Assembly: GCA_006503475.1 (NCBI GenBank)
Contig: RSEH01000012.1
Location: 185,144-249,143 of the forward strand
Length of the DNA: 64,000 nucleotides
Reading direction: 5' to 3'
Source: Stentor roeselii
Taxonomy: Eukaryota; Ciliophora; Heterotrichea; Heterotrichida; Stentoridae
Every line of letters starts with the position of its first letter. Positions within the stretch are counted from its first letter, which is position 1. Under the pieces are notes generated by a model that saw only the letters and a program-made list of their open reading frames with translations, did not search any database and had not been told where the DNA came from. Positions 28,780 to 38,532 of the stretch are shown one piece after another. The position numbers and the translations under genes are program-made.

Positions 28780-28800
28780 TTAAATAAGAAGTAACTATAA

Positions 28801-30252
28801 ATGAACGCGATCATGAACGAGACTCAAATCGTTTTTAAGTACTGCCCGAAAAGAACTGAAAGTTTTTTAGACACCCGCCCAAGAATCAGTCAAAATTCAA
28901 GTAGAAAAATCAGGATCTTTTCTTTTGACCAGACAAAAAGGGTTCAATCTAAGCAAACAACTCAGTTTTTTCTTGAAGGGGTTAAAGAAATCTTACCTCA
29001 AAGTGCTGGAAAGACTTTGACGAAACCAGGGTCTTCAATTTTAAAGTCTAGGCCGGGAACGGCAAGTAACAAGGGAAAAATAAGAAGTTTTGGAAAATCG
29101 GTTGATAGGTTTAAAGCTAAGGTTCAAATACCGGAAGAACAGAAAGTCGCTTTTTTTGGACCTGTTGTTAGGAAAATCACTGCTCCTATTGTTATTAAGG
29201 GAAATACTTTGCAGTTAAAACATCAAACTGAAGAAAATTCGGGTGAGAAGGAAAGTCATACTGTTGAGGATTATTTGATTAGTAAGGAAATTGGAAAAGG
29301 AGCTTATGCGGTTGTTAGACTTGCTGTTCATAGGTTTACTAAGAAACAGTTTGCTGTTAAGATTTATGATAAGGCTAGTTTTACTGAATTGAACAGACTT
29401 AAAAATGCTTATAGAGAAATTCATGTTTTGCAGCAGTTGAGTCATCCTAATATTATATCAATGCACTGCTTCTTCGACTGCCAACATTACTTATACCTAA
29501 TCCTCGAGTTAATCTCAGGTCCATCCCTATCCGACTTCACAAAGCGTCACCAAGATCGAAAACTATCAGACCAAGACTCCTGCCGCATATTTTTCCAATT
29601 AATCCAAGCAGTTTCTTACATCCATTCAAAAAACATTTCACATCGTGACATAAAATTCGACAACATTCTCCTCGACAGTCACTTAAAGGTACGTTTAATC
29701 GATTTTGGCTTTTCAACCCTGATGCCTCCAAAGGCGAAAAAAAAATTATTTTGCGGTACCCCCAGCTACATGGCTCCTGAAATTGTAAGACGAGAAGAAT
29801 ACGAAGGTCCTCCTGCCGACATCTGGGCTTGCGGCGTGGTTCTCTTTGGAATGGTCTGCGGGTACTTCCCGTTCAAGGCACAAACAGACAAAGAGTGTTA
29901 TAAGAAGATTCTTACTGGAGTTGTTTACATTCCTAACTTTGTTAGTAAAGGTCCTCGGGAACTTATTGAAAAAATGATTGTTAATGACCCGGATAAAAGA
30001 ATCACTGCGCAACAGGTCTTGCAATGTGAATGGTTCAGGGATATGGGAGTTGGAAATCTTGATGATATTAGTGGTGATGATACTTTCAATGAAATGGTAG
30101 GAAATAGGTAGAAAAAATTAGGGTACTCTGATGAGTACTTGAAACATCAGATGAAAGATCAGAAAAGTCATATTTCTTTACTTTATCAGCAGATTAAAAA
30201 GAACCAGACCTCTTTTTCTAATATTAGGAGGAATTTTTCTAATGTCAGGTAA
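28801..30252 (+). CDS. CAMK-group (AMPK/MARK-like) protein kinase, one 15-nt intron
   Basis: A 478-residue protein after removing GTAGGAAATAGGTAG (30097-30111). The N-terminal ~157 residues are basic and low in complexity. The kinase domain (~158-413) is complete: 'IGKGAYAVVRLA', 'FAVKIYDK', 'SHRDIKFDNILLD', 'DFGFSTLM', 'FCGTPSYMAPE'. The exon after the intron gives 'MKKLGYSDEYLKHQMKDQKSHISLLYQQIKKN', which looks like the UBA-like autoinhibitory segment of AMPK/MARK kinases and supports the splice. Without the intron the protein would stop just before this segment. It is likely a cytosolic signalling kinase. Confidence 0.88.
30097..30111 (+). other. 15-nt spliceosomal intron
   Basis: GTAGGAAATAGGTAG. 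It is unusually purine-rich, and an alternative GT occurs inside it. Only this choice keeps the reading frame open to 30252. Confidence 0.82.
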
Positions 30253-30260
30253 TTTTAACG

Positions 30261-30686
30261 ATGGATTTTAACTGTCGAGTGAAACATGAGTCGAGTAGTG
30301 GCAAAGATTTAGAAATGTTTGAAACTCCAACAAAAAGTCAAGGAGGTCGAAAAGAGCCTATAAAAGTCTTGAACACCTTCATTTTAGACATTCCAAGAAC
30401 CTCTCTTTCAGAAAAAAAAACCGAGAAAAAAGGTCATTCAAGTCTTCGAAGAAATACCTCCTCAAGAAGAACCAGTTCGAGAAAAACTTCGAATTCCAAA
30501 AAAACTTCAATAAAAGTCTCACCAGTTGACTTCAAATCTCTACCAAATTTCGATTTTGAATTAAAAAAACTCCTGAGAGCAGTTTTCCGTCATTGTGTGG
30601 CTTGTCCCGAGTTTAAAAGTGAACTAAAGTCAATAGAAGCGACAGCTCTTCTAGACCTATATGCGAAGAATAGAACAATGAATTGA
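30261..30686 (+). CDS. Small basic hypothetical protein
   Basis: A 141-residue protein. The central part is Ser/Arg/Lys-rich and low in complexity ('RRNTSSRRTSSRKTSNSKKTS'). The C-terminal ~45 residues are helical with 'HCVACPEFKSELKSIEATALL'. No family is recognised. It starts 8 bases after the kinase stop. It ends in TGA. Confidence 0.65.
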   Translation: MDFNCRVKHESSSGKDLEMFETPTKSQGGRKEPIKVLNTFILDIPRTSLSEKKTEKKGHSSLRRNTSSRRTSSRKTSNSKKTSIKVSPVDFKSLPNFDFELKKLLRAVFRHCVACPEFKSELKSIEATALLDLYAKNRTMN

Positions 30687-30700
30687 TTAAAGTATTGAAT

Positions 30701-30883
30701 AAATATTCGAAATTCCATAAATCTTAATATTTCCATAAATATTCAAATTTCCATAAATATTCAAATTTCCATAAATATTCAAATTTCCATAAATCTTGAA
30801 ATTTCTATAAATATTCAAAAATTTCTATAAATATTCAAAAATTTCCATAAATATTCAAATTTCCATAAATATTCAAATTTCCA
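30701..30883. repeat. 18-bp minisatellite
   Basis: About ten tandem units of AAATATTCAAATTTCCAT. Two units have two extra A's (20 bp). It lies just upstream of the pseudokinase gene. Confidence 0.93.
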
Positions 30884-30964
30884 CTAATCACTATTTTCAG
30901 TCTTCCTCAAACCTCCTAATTTCACCCTCTTCTAAATCCTAAAATTCTAAACCCCCAGATAAAA

Positions 30965-32137
30965 ATGGACTTCCATGACTTCGCCAGCTCAACCATATCA
31001 CGCAAAGACTTCGAGTTCCTGGGCAACATATCCAGCCACTCCTTCGGCAGTACAGAGCGGGCTAAAAACATAAAAGACGGTAAAGAATACGCATTAAAAA
31101 GTTACCAAAAATCCCTTCTAAGCTCTCCAGAAGTCCTATCAAGAGCAATCCGTGAAAAAGAAGCTTTAACATCCTTAAAATCCTCAGGAATTCTTCAATT
31201 ATTCGGTACATTTGTCGACATCGACAACATTTACCTAGTTCTTGAGTCTTACCCGAATGGTACTTTAAACCAGTTCATGAAAAGATTCGCAAAGTTTCCC
31301 TTTGAGCTTGCTCGGTTCTTCGGAGGCGAACTGATGAATATTTTAGGAGTTTTACGTAATTCCGGCTTTATTCACAGTGAAATAAACCCAAGTTGCCTTG
31401 TAGTCAGTTCTGACTTCCACCTGAAGCTTTCTGGCTTTCAAGAAGCGCTACGTCCAGGTGAAAGACCGAAGAAAAATATTGAGTCTGCCGAGTTCCTTGC
31501 TCCTGAAGTGCTTAATGGCGAGGCGCTCTTCGCAAGTGATCTCTGGTCAGTCGGGTGCATTATTTTCTTGATGCTTGTCGAGAAGTCTCCCTTTTCTGCT
31601 TCAAACAACGCAGGGATGATAGAGAGGATAAAAAACGGTGTAATTGACTTTCCAGGGATTTTACCTCCTTTTGCTATTGACTTGATTCAGTCTATTCTTT
31701 TAAACGACCCTGCAATTCGACTGGGTGTTAACAGTCAACAAGATCTGGAGTCTCACATTTTTTTCCAAGGACTGGAAATCGAAACTATTTACCGCAACCC
31801 GGCCCCTGACTATAAACATGAAATGGCCAAGGAAAGTGAAGCGAAAAGTCGAGTTATTTATGAAGGAATTGTTAAGAAAAAGGCAGGGTGGATCTATAAA
31901 AGGAGGCTTCTTATCATTTCAGATGAACCTAGAATTTCTTATTATGAACCCACTCGACGTGAATTAAGAGGAGAAATCGCGATTTCTTCTGCTTTGAAAG
32001 GAGAAGTCAAGAACAAAATCGATTTTCATATCATTACACCTAAGAGGACTTATTACTTCAAAGTCATTAATGATACTCCTGATAAGTGGGTAAAAGCTGT
32101 TGCTGAACTCGTTCAGAAGTTATACGGCCGTAGTTAA
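30965..32137 (+). CDS. PDK1-like pseudokinase with C-terminal PH domain
   Basis: A 390-residue protein. Residues ~12-268 have the kinase fold of the AGC/PDK1 type with 'YALKSYQK' (Lys45) and 'AEFLAPEVL' kept, but the catalytic motifs are lost. The glycine loop reads 'LGNISSHSFG', HRD is His-Ser-Glu (137-139), the Mg-binding Asn is Cys144, and DFG is Gly-Phe-Gln (157-159). Residues ~300-388 form a PH domain ('GWIYKRRLLIISDEPRISYYEP...YYFKVINDTPDKWVKAVAELV'), like the PH domain of PDK1 that binds phosphoinositides. It probably acts as a scaffold or regulator rather than an enzyme. PTEN is encoded 7 kb downstream. Confidence 0.87.
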   Translation: MDFHDFASSTISRKDFEFLGNISSHSFGSTERAKNIKDGKEYALKSYQKSLLSSPEVLSRAIREKEALTSLKSSGILQLFGTFVDIDNIYLVLESYPNGTLNQFMKRFAKFPFELARFFGGELMNILGVLRNSGFIHSEINPSCLVVSSDFHLKLSGFQEALRPGERPKKNIESAEFLAPEVLNGEALFASDLWSVGCIIFLMLVEKSPFSASNNAGMIERIKNGVIDFPGILPPFAIDLIQSILLNDPAIRLGVNSQQDLESHIFFQGLEIETIYRNPAPDYKHEMAKESEAKSRVIYEGIVKKKAGWIYKRRLLIISDEPRISYYEPTRRELRGEIAISSALKGEVKNKIDFHIITPKRTYYFKVINDTPDKWVKAVAELVQKLYGRS

Positions 32138-32171
32138 TTAATGAATAAGACAAGTACTGAAAATAACTAAA

Positions 32172-33602
32172 ATGGCTTTTTTCATACCGGAGAATGTAAA
32201 AGTCCCTCAAGAAGCTTTGAAATACATCCCAGCTCAGCACATCGTCTTCTTCGGCAAAGGAAAATCTGCTCAAAGGTTCATATTTAGAAATCAGGAGCTT
32301 ACAGCTTTTGAAAACGAGAAACTCACAAGACTTGAACAGATGATCGAGAAGGAAAAAATCAATCCTTTTCTACTTCACCCGAACTGGAACCGAAATGATA
32401 TTCTTAGATTTTGTTATGGGACTGGTTGGAAAACCCGAGTGGCCAAAGAAGCTCTTCTCAAATATTTGAAATGGAAGCAAAGCATAATGCCTCAAGGATA
32501 CCTCAGTTTGTACCCAAGAGTCTCAAAGATCCTCGTAAAGTCTAAATAGGAAACTGGATGCATTTATCTTCATGGAAGAGACATGCACTATCGTCCTATA
32601 ATGGTCATCAACTTCAATCGATTCAACATCAGACGAGTACTTTTTACTTAGTTCTCTATTGAAGAGTACATTCATATGATTGCCTTTCTTCTTGATTTTA
32701 TCATTGAAAACATGCTACTTCCTGGAAAGGTTGAAAATTGGGTGGTCATAAGTGATTTCGAAAGAAACGGCTTCGGAGAACTTGGGTTTAGTTCACTTCG
32801 ACAAGTGATGGGCATCTTGACTGACAACTACCGATGTCGCCTGGGATGTAACTATGTCGTTAATCCTGCGAAAGGAGTTTATTACATGTGGACCTGCATG
32901 AAACCCTTTCTTGACGAAGTCCTCATCGAAAAAGTAAAAATTTTAAACAAGCCTCATCCTGATGAACTCTTCTTGCATTGCAACCCTTATCAAGTAGAAG
33001 AAAAATACGGAGGACGGGCAAGGAATACTTCAAGCTTCTGGCCTCCTATCATGCCGAAGGCTCCTTACACATTAAATGAAAGTCCTCGAGCGAGTATCGA
33101 TCTTCCTGAGCCGAAGTCTTTCGAGTCAGAAATGAATCCAGTTGAAGAGTCTCAATGTAGTCCCAAAAGAAGGTCTTTGTCAATTTCAGGAGCTTTTGAA
33201 GTCGTTGTTCATCATGACTCGAATTCTTATCATGATGACAGGGAACAGTCTAGAATCGAAGAAGAACAAAAAGAAGCTGAGGAAAAAGAACGAAAAAGAA
33301 AAGAAAAGAAAAGGAAAAGAAGGGAAAAGAGAAAAAGAGAAAAACTTGATAAAAAAATGAGAAATGTTGAAAGTGATGAAATTGAAAATAATAAAAATGC
33401 TGAGATTGACACAGAACAGTTCTTGGAAGAGGTGATTAAAGAAAGTCCGAAGGAAGCCTTGCTTAATGAAAATGAATGTGAACCCGAGATCTACTCACCT
33501 ACCGGGAACTTGATAGATGGAAGTGAGGGGCTTACCTTTGAGTCGACACGAACCGACATCCGCTGCGGGATCAGTTCAATAAAAACCTGTTCTCTATTTT
33601 AG
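32172..33602 (+). CDS. Sec14-like (CRAL-TRIO) lipid-binding protein, two 15-nt introns
   Basis: A 466-residue protein after splicing GTAAAGTCTAAATAG (32535-32549) and GTACTTTTTACTTAG (32637-32651). The CRAL-TRIO N-terminal helices include 'NRNDILRFCYGTGWKTRVAKEALLKYLKWKQ'. The lipid-binding core has 'GRDMHYRPIMVINFNRF' (spanning the splices) and 'NWVVISDFERNGFGELGFSSLRQVMGILTDNYRCRLGCNYVVN'. Sec14 proteins exchange phosphatidylinositol and other lipids. The C-terminus has a Lys/Arg/Glu-rich run at ~365-400 and an acidic tail. Its stop is one base from the stop of the convergent gene. Confidence 0.88.
32535..32549 (+). other. 15-nt spliceosomal intron
   Basis: GTAAAGTCTAAATAG. It is the first of two introns in the Sec14-like gene. 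Confidence 0.9.
32637..32651 (+). other. 15-nt spliceosomal intron
   Basis: GTACTTTTTACTTAG. The exon between the two Sec14 introns is only 87 nt. Confidence 0.9.
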
Positions 33603-33603
33603 C

Positions 33604-34542
33604 TTATTTATACCCTTTAACCTTGACCTGTTCAATCGCTGATTTCATCAAAGCAGAGTAGCAGTCATGGTTGACTTGTTTCGAGTTAATTTCCGCTAAG
33701 ACCCTTTCCACCCCTTCTGCCTTTCCTAATCTTTTAGCTCTTCTGAACTCTTCCAAAGAGATCTGAGGAGTGTCTTCATCAACGAAAGGAAAAAAAACAG
33801 TTAAATAAACACAATCAGCGAATATTTCACTTGACAACAAGTCAATTCCTTGCTCCACCCTCGACTTACGAAGTTTTCCAATCAGTCCTCTAACCTCTTC
33901 ACTTGGACTTTCAGTGATAATCGCTTGTTTCACCGCATTTTGCACAGAAATTTCTTCATTTTGCAGGAAATGTTCAAGTACCACCCTAGAAAACTCAAGT
34001 AAAAAGAAAATATTTTTACAGGCAGAGACGTCATATCTGGTACTTACAAGGCTAAAGTAATGAATCGAGTTTCCTAAATATTTTTCGCTTTGTTCGAAGC
34101 GCTTTAGGCTTAAAAGTGAAAGAAAAACTAGAAAAGAATGAGAAAAACGCAAGTCGTTTGTTGCTTTCCCTGAATTGCGCATGTCGGTTAAGAGACTTTC
34201 ACTGTCGTATAAAAATTTTAATGAACTTCGACCGTCGCCGCATTTTAGAAGAAGGTAGGAAAGGTTGCAGTAGATTAAAATACGCCCGGTCCAGGAACGG
34301 TCTGATGAGGAACCTTCGAAGAACATTTTTAAGTCGATTTTCAAGGCTTTTGAAAGAAGGTCTAAAGATTGACGGTAGAGGTGGAAGTGAAGGAAGACTA
34401 TGGATAGGGAGGTGCAGGTTTTAATTAAATGTTTGTATTTTTTTGATGCTAGTTCTGTTTTGTAACCGATTGTTTGGAGGTAACTGGAGGTTTTGGACTC
34501 GAGGTCTTTTATTTCTTGAAGAACTTGTCTGAGACTTTTCAT
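33604..34542 (-). CDS. Helical, TPR-like hypothetical protein
   Basis: A 312-residue helical protein. Stretches such as 'LSIVFLHFHLYRQSLDLLSKALKID' and 'IYCNLSYLLLKCGDGRSSLKFLYDSESLL' look like tetratricopeptide helices, but the repeats are too diverged to be certain. If so, it would be a protein-interaction scaffold. It is convergent with the Sec14-like gene. Confidence 0.65.
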   Translation of the reverse strand: MKSLRQVLQEIKDLESKTSSYLQTIGYKTELASKKYKHLIKTCTSLSIVFLHFHLYRQSLDLLSKALKIDLKMFFEGSSSDRSWTGRILIYCNLSYLLLKCGDGRSSLKFLYDSESLLTDMRNSGKATNDLRFSHSFLVFLSLLSLKRFEQSEKYLGNSIHYFSLVSTRYDVSACKNIFFLLEFSRVVLEHFLQNEEISVQNAVKQAIITESPSEEVRGLIGKLRKSRVEQGIDLLSSEIFADCVYLTVFFPFVDEDTPQISLEEFRRAKRLGKAEGVERVLAEINSKQVNHDCYSALMKSAIEQVKVKGYK

Positions 34543-34973
34543 TTATCACATATTAAAATAGAAATTTCTGTAGTTTTTTTGGTCAATACTTTAAAACTAA
34601 AATTTTTATAAAAACTAAGAAAATTGATAAATTTTTGGATTTTTTTATCTGGACTTGAAAAACTAAAATTTTCTTTAAAAACTAAAAAAATTGATACTTT
34701 TTTTAATCAAGACTTTAAAAACTATCAAAATTTTCTCTAAAACTAATAAAATAGATATTTTTCTGTATTTTTATAAATCAAGACTTTTGATAAGAAATTT
34801 TTCCAATTTTCTAAAAAACCAAACCAAAAAAACTCAAAATCTAAAAAAAAAATCCTAAAATTTTCAACTATTCCTAATCCCTGCAATATAAAAAACCCCA
34901 TCAAAAACTTCCCCTAAAATTCCACCGACCCGGTACTTCTTCAAAATTCTTCATATTATCTGTTAAAATTTAA
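34543..34973. other. Divergent intergenic region
   Basis: About 430 bases. It has several imperfect copies of an A/T-rich motif around 'actaaaattttc' at ~34570-34740 and turns C/A-rich just before the ATG at 34974. No gene is seen. Confidence 0.5.
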
Positions 34974-36596
34974 ATGTCCGCCATTCGAGCAAGGTCTCCA
35001 TCTGAAATCGCATTAGAAAAAAAGCTTTTAAACTGCCGACAAGCTTTATCAGGAAACACAGGTCCTCTTTTCGATTTCTTCAAAAGCCAGGCGAAATCAA
35101 TGATAAACTACCACCTTGACAAGCCAAAGAAAGCAAAAAAATATTCAAAAGAAAACGAATCCGACGAAGAAGAGCTGACGCCTCCGAAGTACTTTAAAAA
35201 AAAGGTTCAGCCGAAGCGAGCTTCGGCCGTAATTGAATGTGAACCGACTGACGACTATAAAAAACTTCGAGAAACAGTCAACAAGCGGGCTTACGTCGTC
35301 GAAACCGTCTTATCCCTTCTGACATCTCAGAAAAAGTCCTTAAACACGGTGAAAATGACGACAAATCGCGAACACCTAGTAAGACAAGTAGAAGAAATCG
35401 AAGACACCAATGAAACCATCACAAAAGAACTAGAATCTTTAACCCTTAGTCTTCATGAGTCCCTTCGACAGGTCGACAAGCTTTCCCAAGTGTCTTCCTT
35501 TGAAAAGTCTTCTCTTTCTAAAGACTTAAACGTAGGATTTCAAGAGACTCTTAACAAAGAACGGAAAAAATACGAGGCACAAATCAAGGCGCTTCAAGAT
35601 GCACATAAACAAATCAGCGCTTTGCCCAAAGCAGCTGACGTTGAACGTGAGTACCAAAAAAAAATCACTGACTTGACAAATAAACTTGAAATCTGCTCTT
35701 CCAGCCTTGAGGAAAAATCAGAAAACTTGAAAAAACGACATTCAGACTACAGCGAACTTCTTAAAGACCTGTCAGGAAAAAACTCTGAAATCGAGTCACT
35801 TGAAAAAGAAATCATTAACCTTCAAAATCTTATTCGAAGTACTGAAGAAGGCTTTGAAAGAGAAAACGCTTTACTCAAGACAGAAATCACGAAACTTGAA
35901 AGAATGATGAAAGAAAATACCTCAAATTTAGAAGTCAACTTAAAAAATGAAGTCGCTTTGGCGAACTCCGGGCTTCAAGCGAAAGAAAGAGAAATTGCGA
36001 AGTTAAAACTTGATTTAAACTCTGTTGAAGAACAACTTCGAAGGGTTAACTTCGAACTAGAAGGAAAACAAAGAAATGCCTCAGAGTTAAAAGATGAAAT
36101 TGTCAGACTTCATGACTTGCAAAGGGCCAGCACCAAGTCAGACTCTCAAGAAATCAATTATTTACGTCAGGCACTTGAAGAGAAGGAAAACCAGTTGGCT
36201 GGTGAAAGGGAAAGAATGGCAATTGAAATTGAAACTAGGGAAAAACATAGAATTAAACAGAAAAATGAATGGGCGGAAATTTATGCTGGACTTAAACATG
36301 AAATCAAAGAACTTAAACAAACTGTTGCCGATATGGCTGATGATAGAAGAGGGATTAGTTATAGGGAAAATGAATTTTCTGAATCACAGATCTCTTTGAA
36401 AAGCCAGGTTGAAAGTTTGAAGAGTAAAATTAGGGACAGGGATAATGAAATCAGGGCATTGTGGGAAATTTTCGCTGAACTGCAAAGGGCAGAAAGCACG
36501 AAAGGAAGAATTGATTTTACGGATGTTAAGACTTTGATTATTATCAAGAATCTTGAGGAGAAAGCAAAGCAGAAACTGAAGAAGTTTTTGAATTAG
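34974..36596 (+). CDS. Long coiled-coil protein
   Basis: A 540-residue protein. A basic N-terminus with a 'SDEEE' acid patch is followed by near-continuous coiled coil from ~90 to ~520, rich in Lys/Glu/Leu heptads. No globular domain is present. It resembles structural rod proteins of centrosomes or cortical fibres in general form only. Confidence 0.75.
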   Translation: MSAIRARSPSEIALEKKLLNCRQALSGNTGPLFDFFKSQAKSMINYHLDKPKKAKKYSKENESDEEELTPPKYFKKKVQPKRASAVIECEPTDDYKKLRETVNKRAYVVETVLSLLTSQKKSLNTVKMTTNREHLVRQVEEIEDTNETITKELESLTLSLHESLRQVDKLSQVSSFEKSSLSKDLNVGFQETLNKERKKYEAQIKALQDAHKQISALPKAADVEREYQKKITDLTNKLEICSSSLEEKSENLKKRHSDYSELLKDLSGKNSEIESLEKEIINLQNLIRSTEEGFERENALLKTEITKLERMMKENTSNLEVNLKNEVALANSGLQAKEREIAKLKLDLNSVEEQLRRVNFELEGKQRNASELKDEIVRLHDLQRASTKSDSQEINYLRQALEEKENQLAGERERMAIEIETREKHRIKQKNEWAEIYAGLKHEIKELKQTVADMADDRRGISYRENEFSESQISLKSQVESLKSKIRDRDNEIRALWEIFAELQRAESTKGRIDFTDVKTLIIIKNLEEKAKQKLKKFLN

Positions 36597-36604
36597 GTTA
36601 TTTA

Positions 36605-37597
36605 TTATTCAGAGTTTTTGAGAGATTGGGTTGTTTTTAATTTCATGTAGTCTTCGAGGAGAGTTGTTATCCATTTCCAGACTTGTTTTAGAGTTGGAGG
36701 TTTGGTGTAAGTATTTTCAGGTGAGCACTCAATAATAAGTTTAGAAAGCGAATCGAAAAATTTCTGCAATTTATTAAAATTCTTGCAATTATTTTTCAAA
36801 TTCAAGACTTTCTGCAACACTTCTTTAACAGATTCGACCTCTAAAATAAGCATCAAGTCCTCCACAACATTATTAGAAGAAACAACTAATCGATCCGTTT
36901 TTCCAGGTGATAAAGACGCCTGATAACTCATCGGAATTCTCAACTTTTCCAATGAAAACTGCTTTTCTCTCTTATTCCCTCGATGCATCCAGTCTTCATT
37001 CAAAGACTTTTTCTTCATTTTTTTCCTATTTTTCACAAAATCCTCCTTCAAGTTAATCTGATCATTTTTTTTAGGACTTTGCCACTTTTGACAGAAATTT
37101 TCTTCTTTTCCCTGATTTTTGTAAAAATTTTCAAGTTTTCCGATTTTTCCAATCAATTCTTGATTTTTTGTTTTAAATTTAATATTTTCTTCAATGATTT
37201 TTTGCCAGTTCTTTTCATTACTTTGAAATAAATCGAGTTCAAGTTTGAGTTTTTCGATTTCTTTATCTTTAGAGTCGAGCTGCTCTTTAAGAAGGTAGCA
37301 TTCGACGTCTAGGTCGTAATTTTTGCTTCTGGAGTACCCGAGTTCTTTGGAAAGAGCATTCGTTTGGGCTTTTAAGGTTAAAATGTTTTGATTCAGTGCT
37401 TGAAGTTTGCCGTTTAACTCGGAAATTTGACTGTCGCGTGATTTTGCCTCGAACTTCCAGAAAGCCAGGCTTTGGTCTGAGTCAGTTGAGCTTTCTTTAG
37501 GTCGCCTTTCGAGGTTTTCGATGTTTAATGTGCCTTCAGTCATTTGAACTGAACTACTTCCGAGTTTTAAGGACTCTTCGTTGAACATAAAAAACAT
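36605..37597 (-). CDS. Coiled-coil protein
   Basis: A 330-residue protein with coiled coil at ~45-165 and a helical C-terminal region (~220-325) that may be a small folded domain. No family is recognised. Convergent with the 540-residue rod protein, with 8 bases between stops. Confidence 0.7.
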   Translation of the reverse strand: MFFMFNEESLKLGSSSVQMTEGTLNIENLERRPKESSTDSDQSLAFWKFEAKSRDSQISELNGKLQALNQNILTLKAQTNALSKELGYSRSKNYDLDVECYLLKEQLDSKDKEIEKLKLELDLFQSNEKNWQKIIEENIKFKTKNQELIGKIGKLENFYKNQGKEENFCQKWQSPKKNDQINLKEDFVKNRKKMKKKSLNEDWMHRGNKREKQFSLEKLRIPMSYQASLSPGKTDRLVVSSNNVVEDLMLILEVESVKEVLQKVLNLKNNCKNFNKLQKFFDSLSKLIIECSPENTYTKPPTLKQVWKWITTLLEDYMKLKTTQSLKNSE

Positions 37598-37873
37598 TTT
37601 TATGAATGAAGAGTTTAGGAAAGTGTTTGGGTTTTTTAGATGATTTGATTGAATGAAGATTTTGGAATGATAAAGAGTTGGTTTTTTTTGAAAGAGTTAT
37701 GGGTTGAGGGTTGATTAATATATTTAAAATTTAGAATTTAAGATTGTTTTAGTTATAATCAAATCTCCTACACAAATAAATTCCTAATAATCTTTAATCA
37801 GCTTAAATCTAATCCTCACCACAAATATAATAATCAAATCTCTTATTTCAATCATCCTGACTACCATATTATT

Positions 37874-38461
37874 ATGTCAAAACTCTCCCTTTCAACCTCA
37901 GACTACCCCCCGCCAGCATCCCTGGCATCAATGAGCCGAAGGGTCTACCCATTGAATTTGAAATCTAACCCAAGCATATCTTCCACATCAAAAAAGCCAG
38001 AAAAAGTTCAAATCCCTGAATTCGCGAAAGAATTCATAAAAGATTCAAATCGTTCCCAATCCAACAAGAAAATAAAGCGTCGTTCAATTCACCAGCGGTC
38101 AGTAAGTTACAACTTTCACCATCAAATAAAGCAAGAACCAGTTCCAAAAGAAGAGCCAAAGGTGGAAATCCCAGTACTTTCTTATAAACAGTTCAAAGGA
38201 GAGCACTGCAGAAATAATAGCGGCAACAGGTACTTTAAACCTCAGTCAATTCAACTGAATCAAAGAGCGAAGATTGTTTTGTATTCAGCGAAACCTATCG
38301 TGATTGACCCGAGTTTATACTCGATCAGGAAAAGTTCAGTCAAACCTGGAAGTTCTAGGCAAGAAGGGAGTGTTGATGCTTCTTATGGAATACCACCGGG
38401 ACTTACTTATGGCGAAAAAATTCTCAAACTTAAGTCTTTAGTTGAATCGACTGTCATGTAG
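37874..38461 (+). CDS. Hypothetical disordered protein
   Basis: A 195-residue protein, mostly disordered, rich in Ser, Pro and Lys. It ends with 'GLTYGEKILKLKSLVESTVM'. No domain is seen. Confidence 0.65.
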   Translation: MSKLSLSTSDYPPPASLASMSRRVYPLNLKSNPSISSTSKKPEKVQIPEFAKEFIKDSNRSQSNKKIKRRSIHQRSVSYNFHHQIKQEPVPKEEPKVEIPVLSYKQFKGEHCRNNSGNRYFKPQSIQLNQRAKIVLYSAKPIVIDPSLYSIRKSSVKPGSSRQEGSVDASYGIPPGLTYGEKILKLKSLVESTVM

Positions 38462-38532
38462 CTCCCCAATCCCAAATAATAACCTAAAACTAACTTAAAA
38501 AATCTCCACAAAAATGCAATTAATTATCCATA

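Noticed and set aside
30107-30121. Alternative 15-nt removal (GGTAGAAAAAATTAG) in the kinase gene
   Set aside because: It also restores frame but lacks a GT donor; GTAGGAAATAGGTAG at 30097-30111 is canonical.
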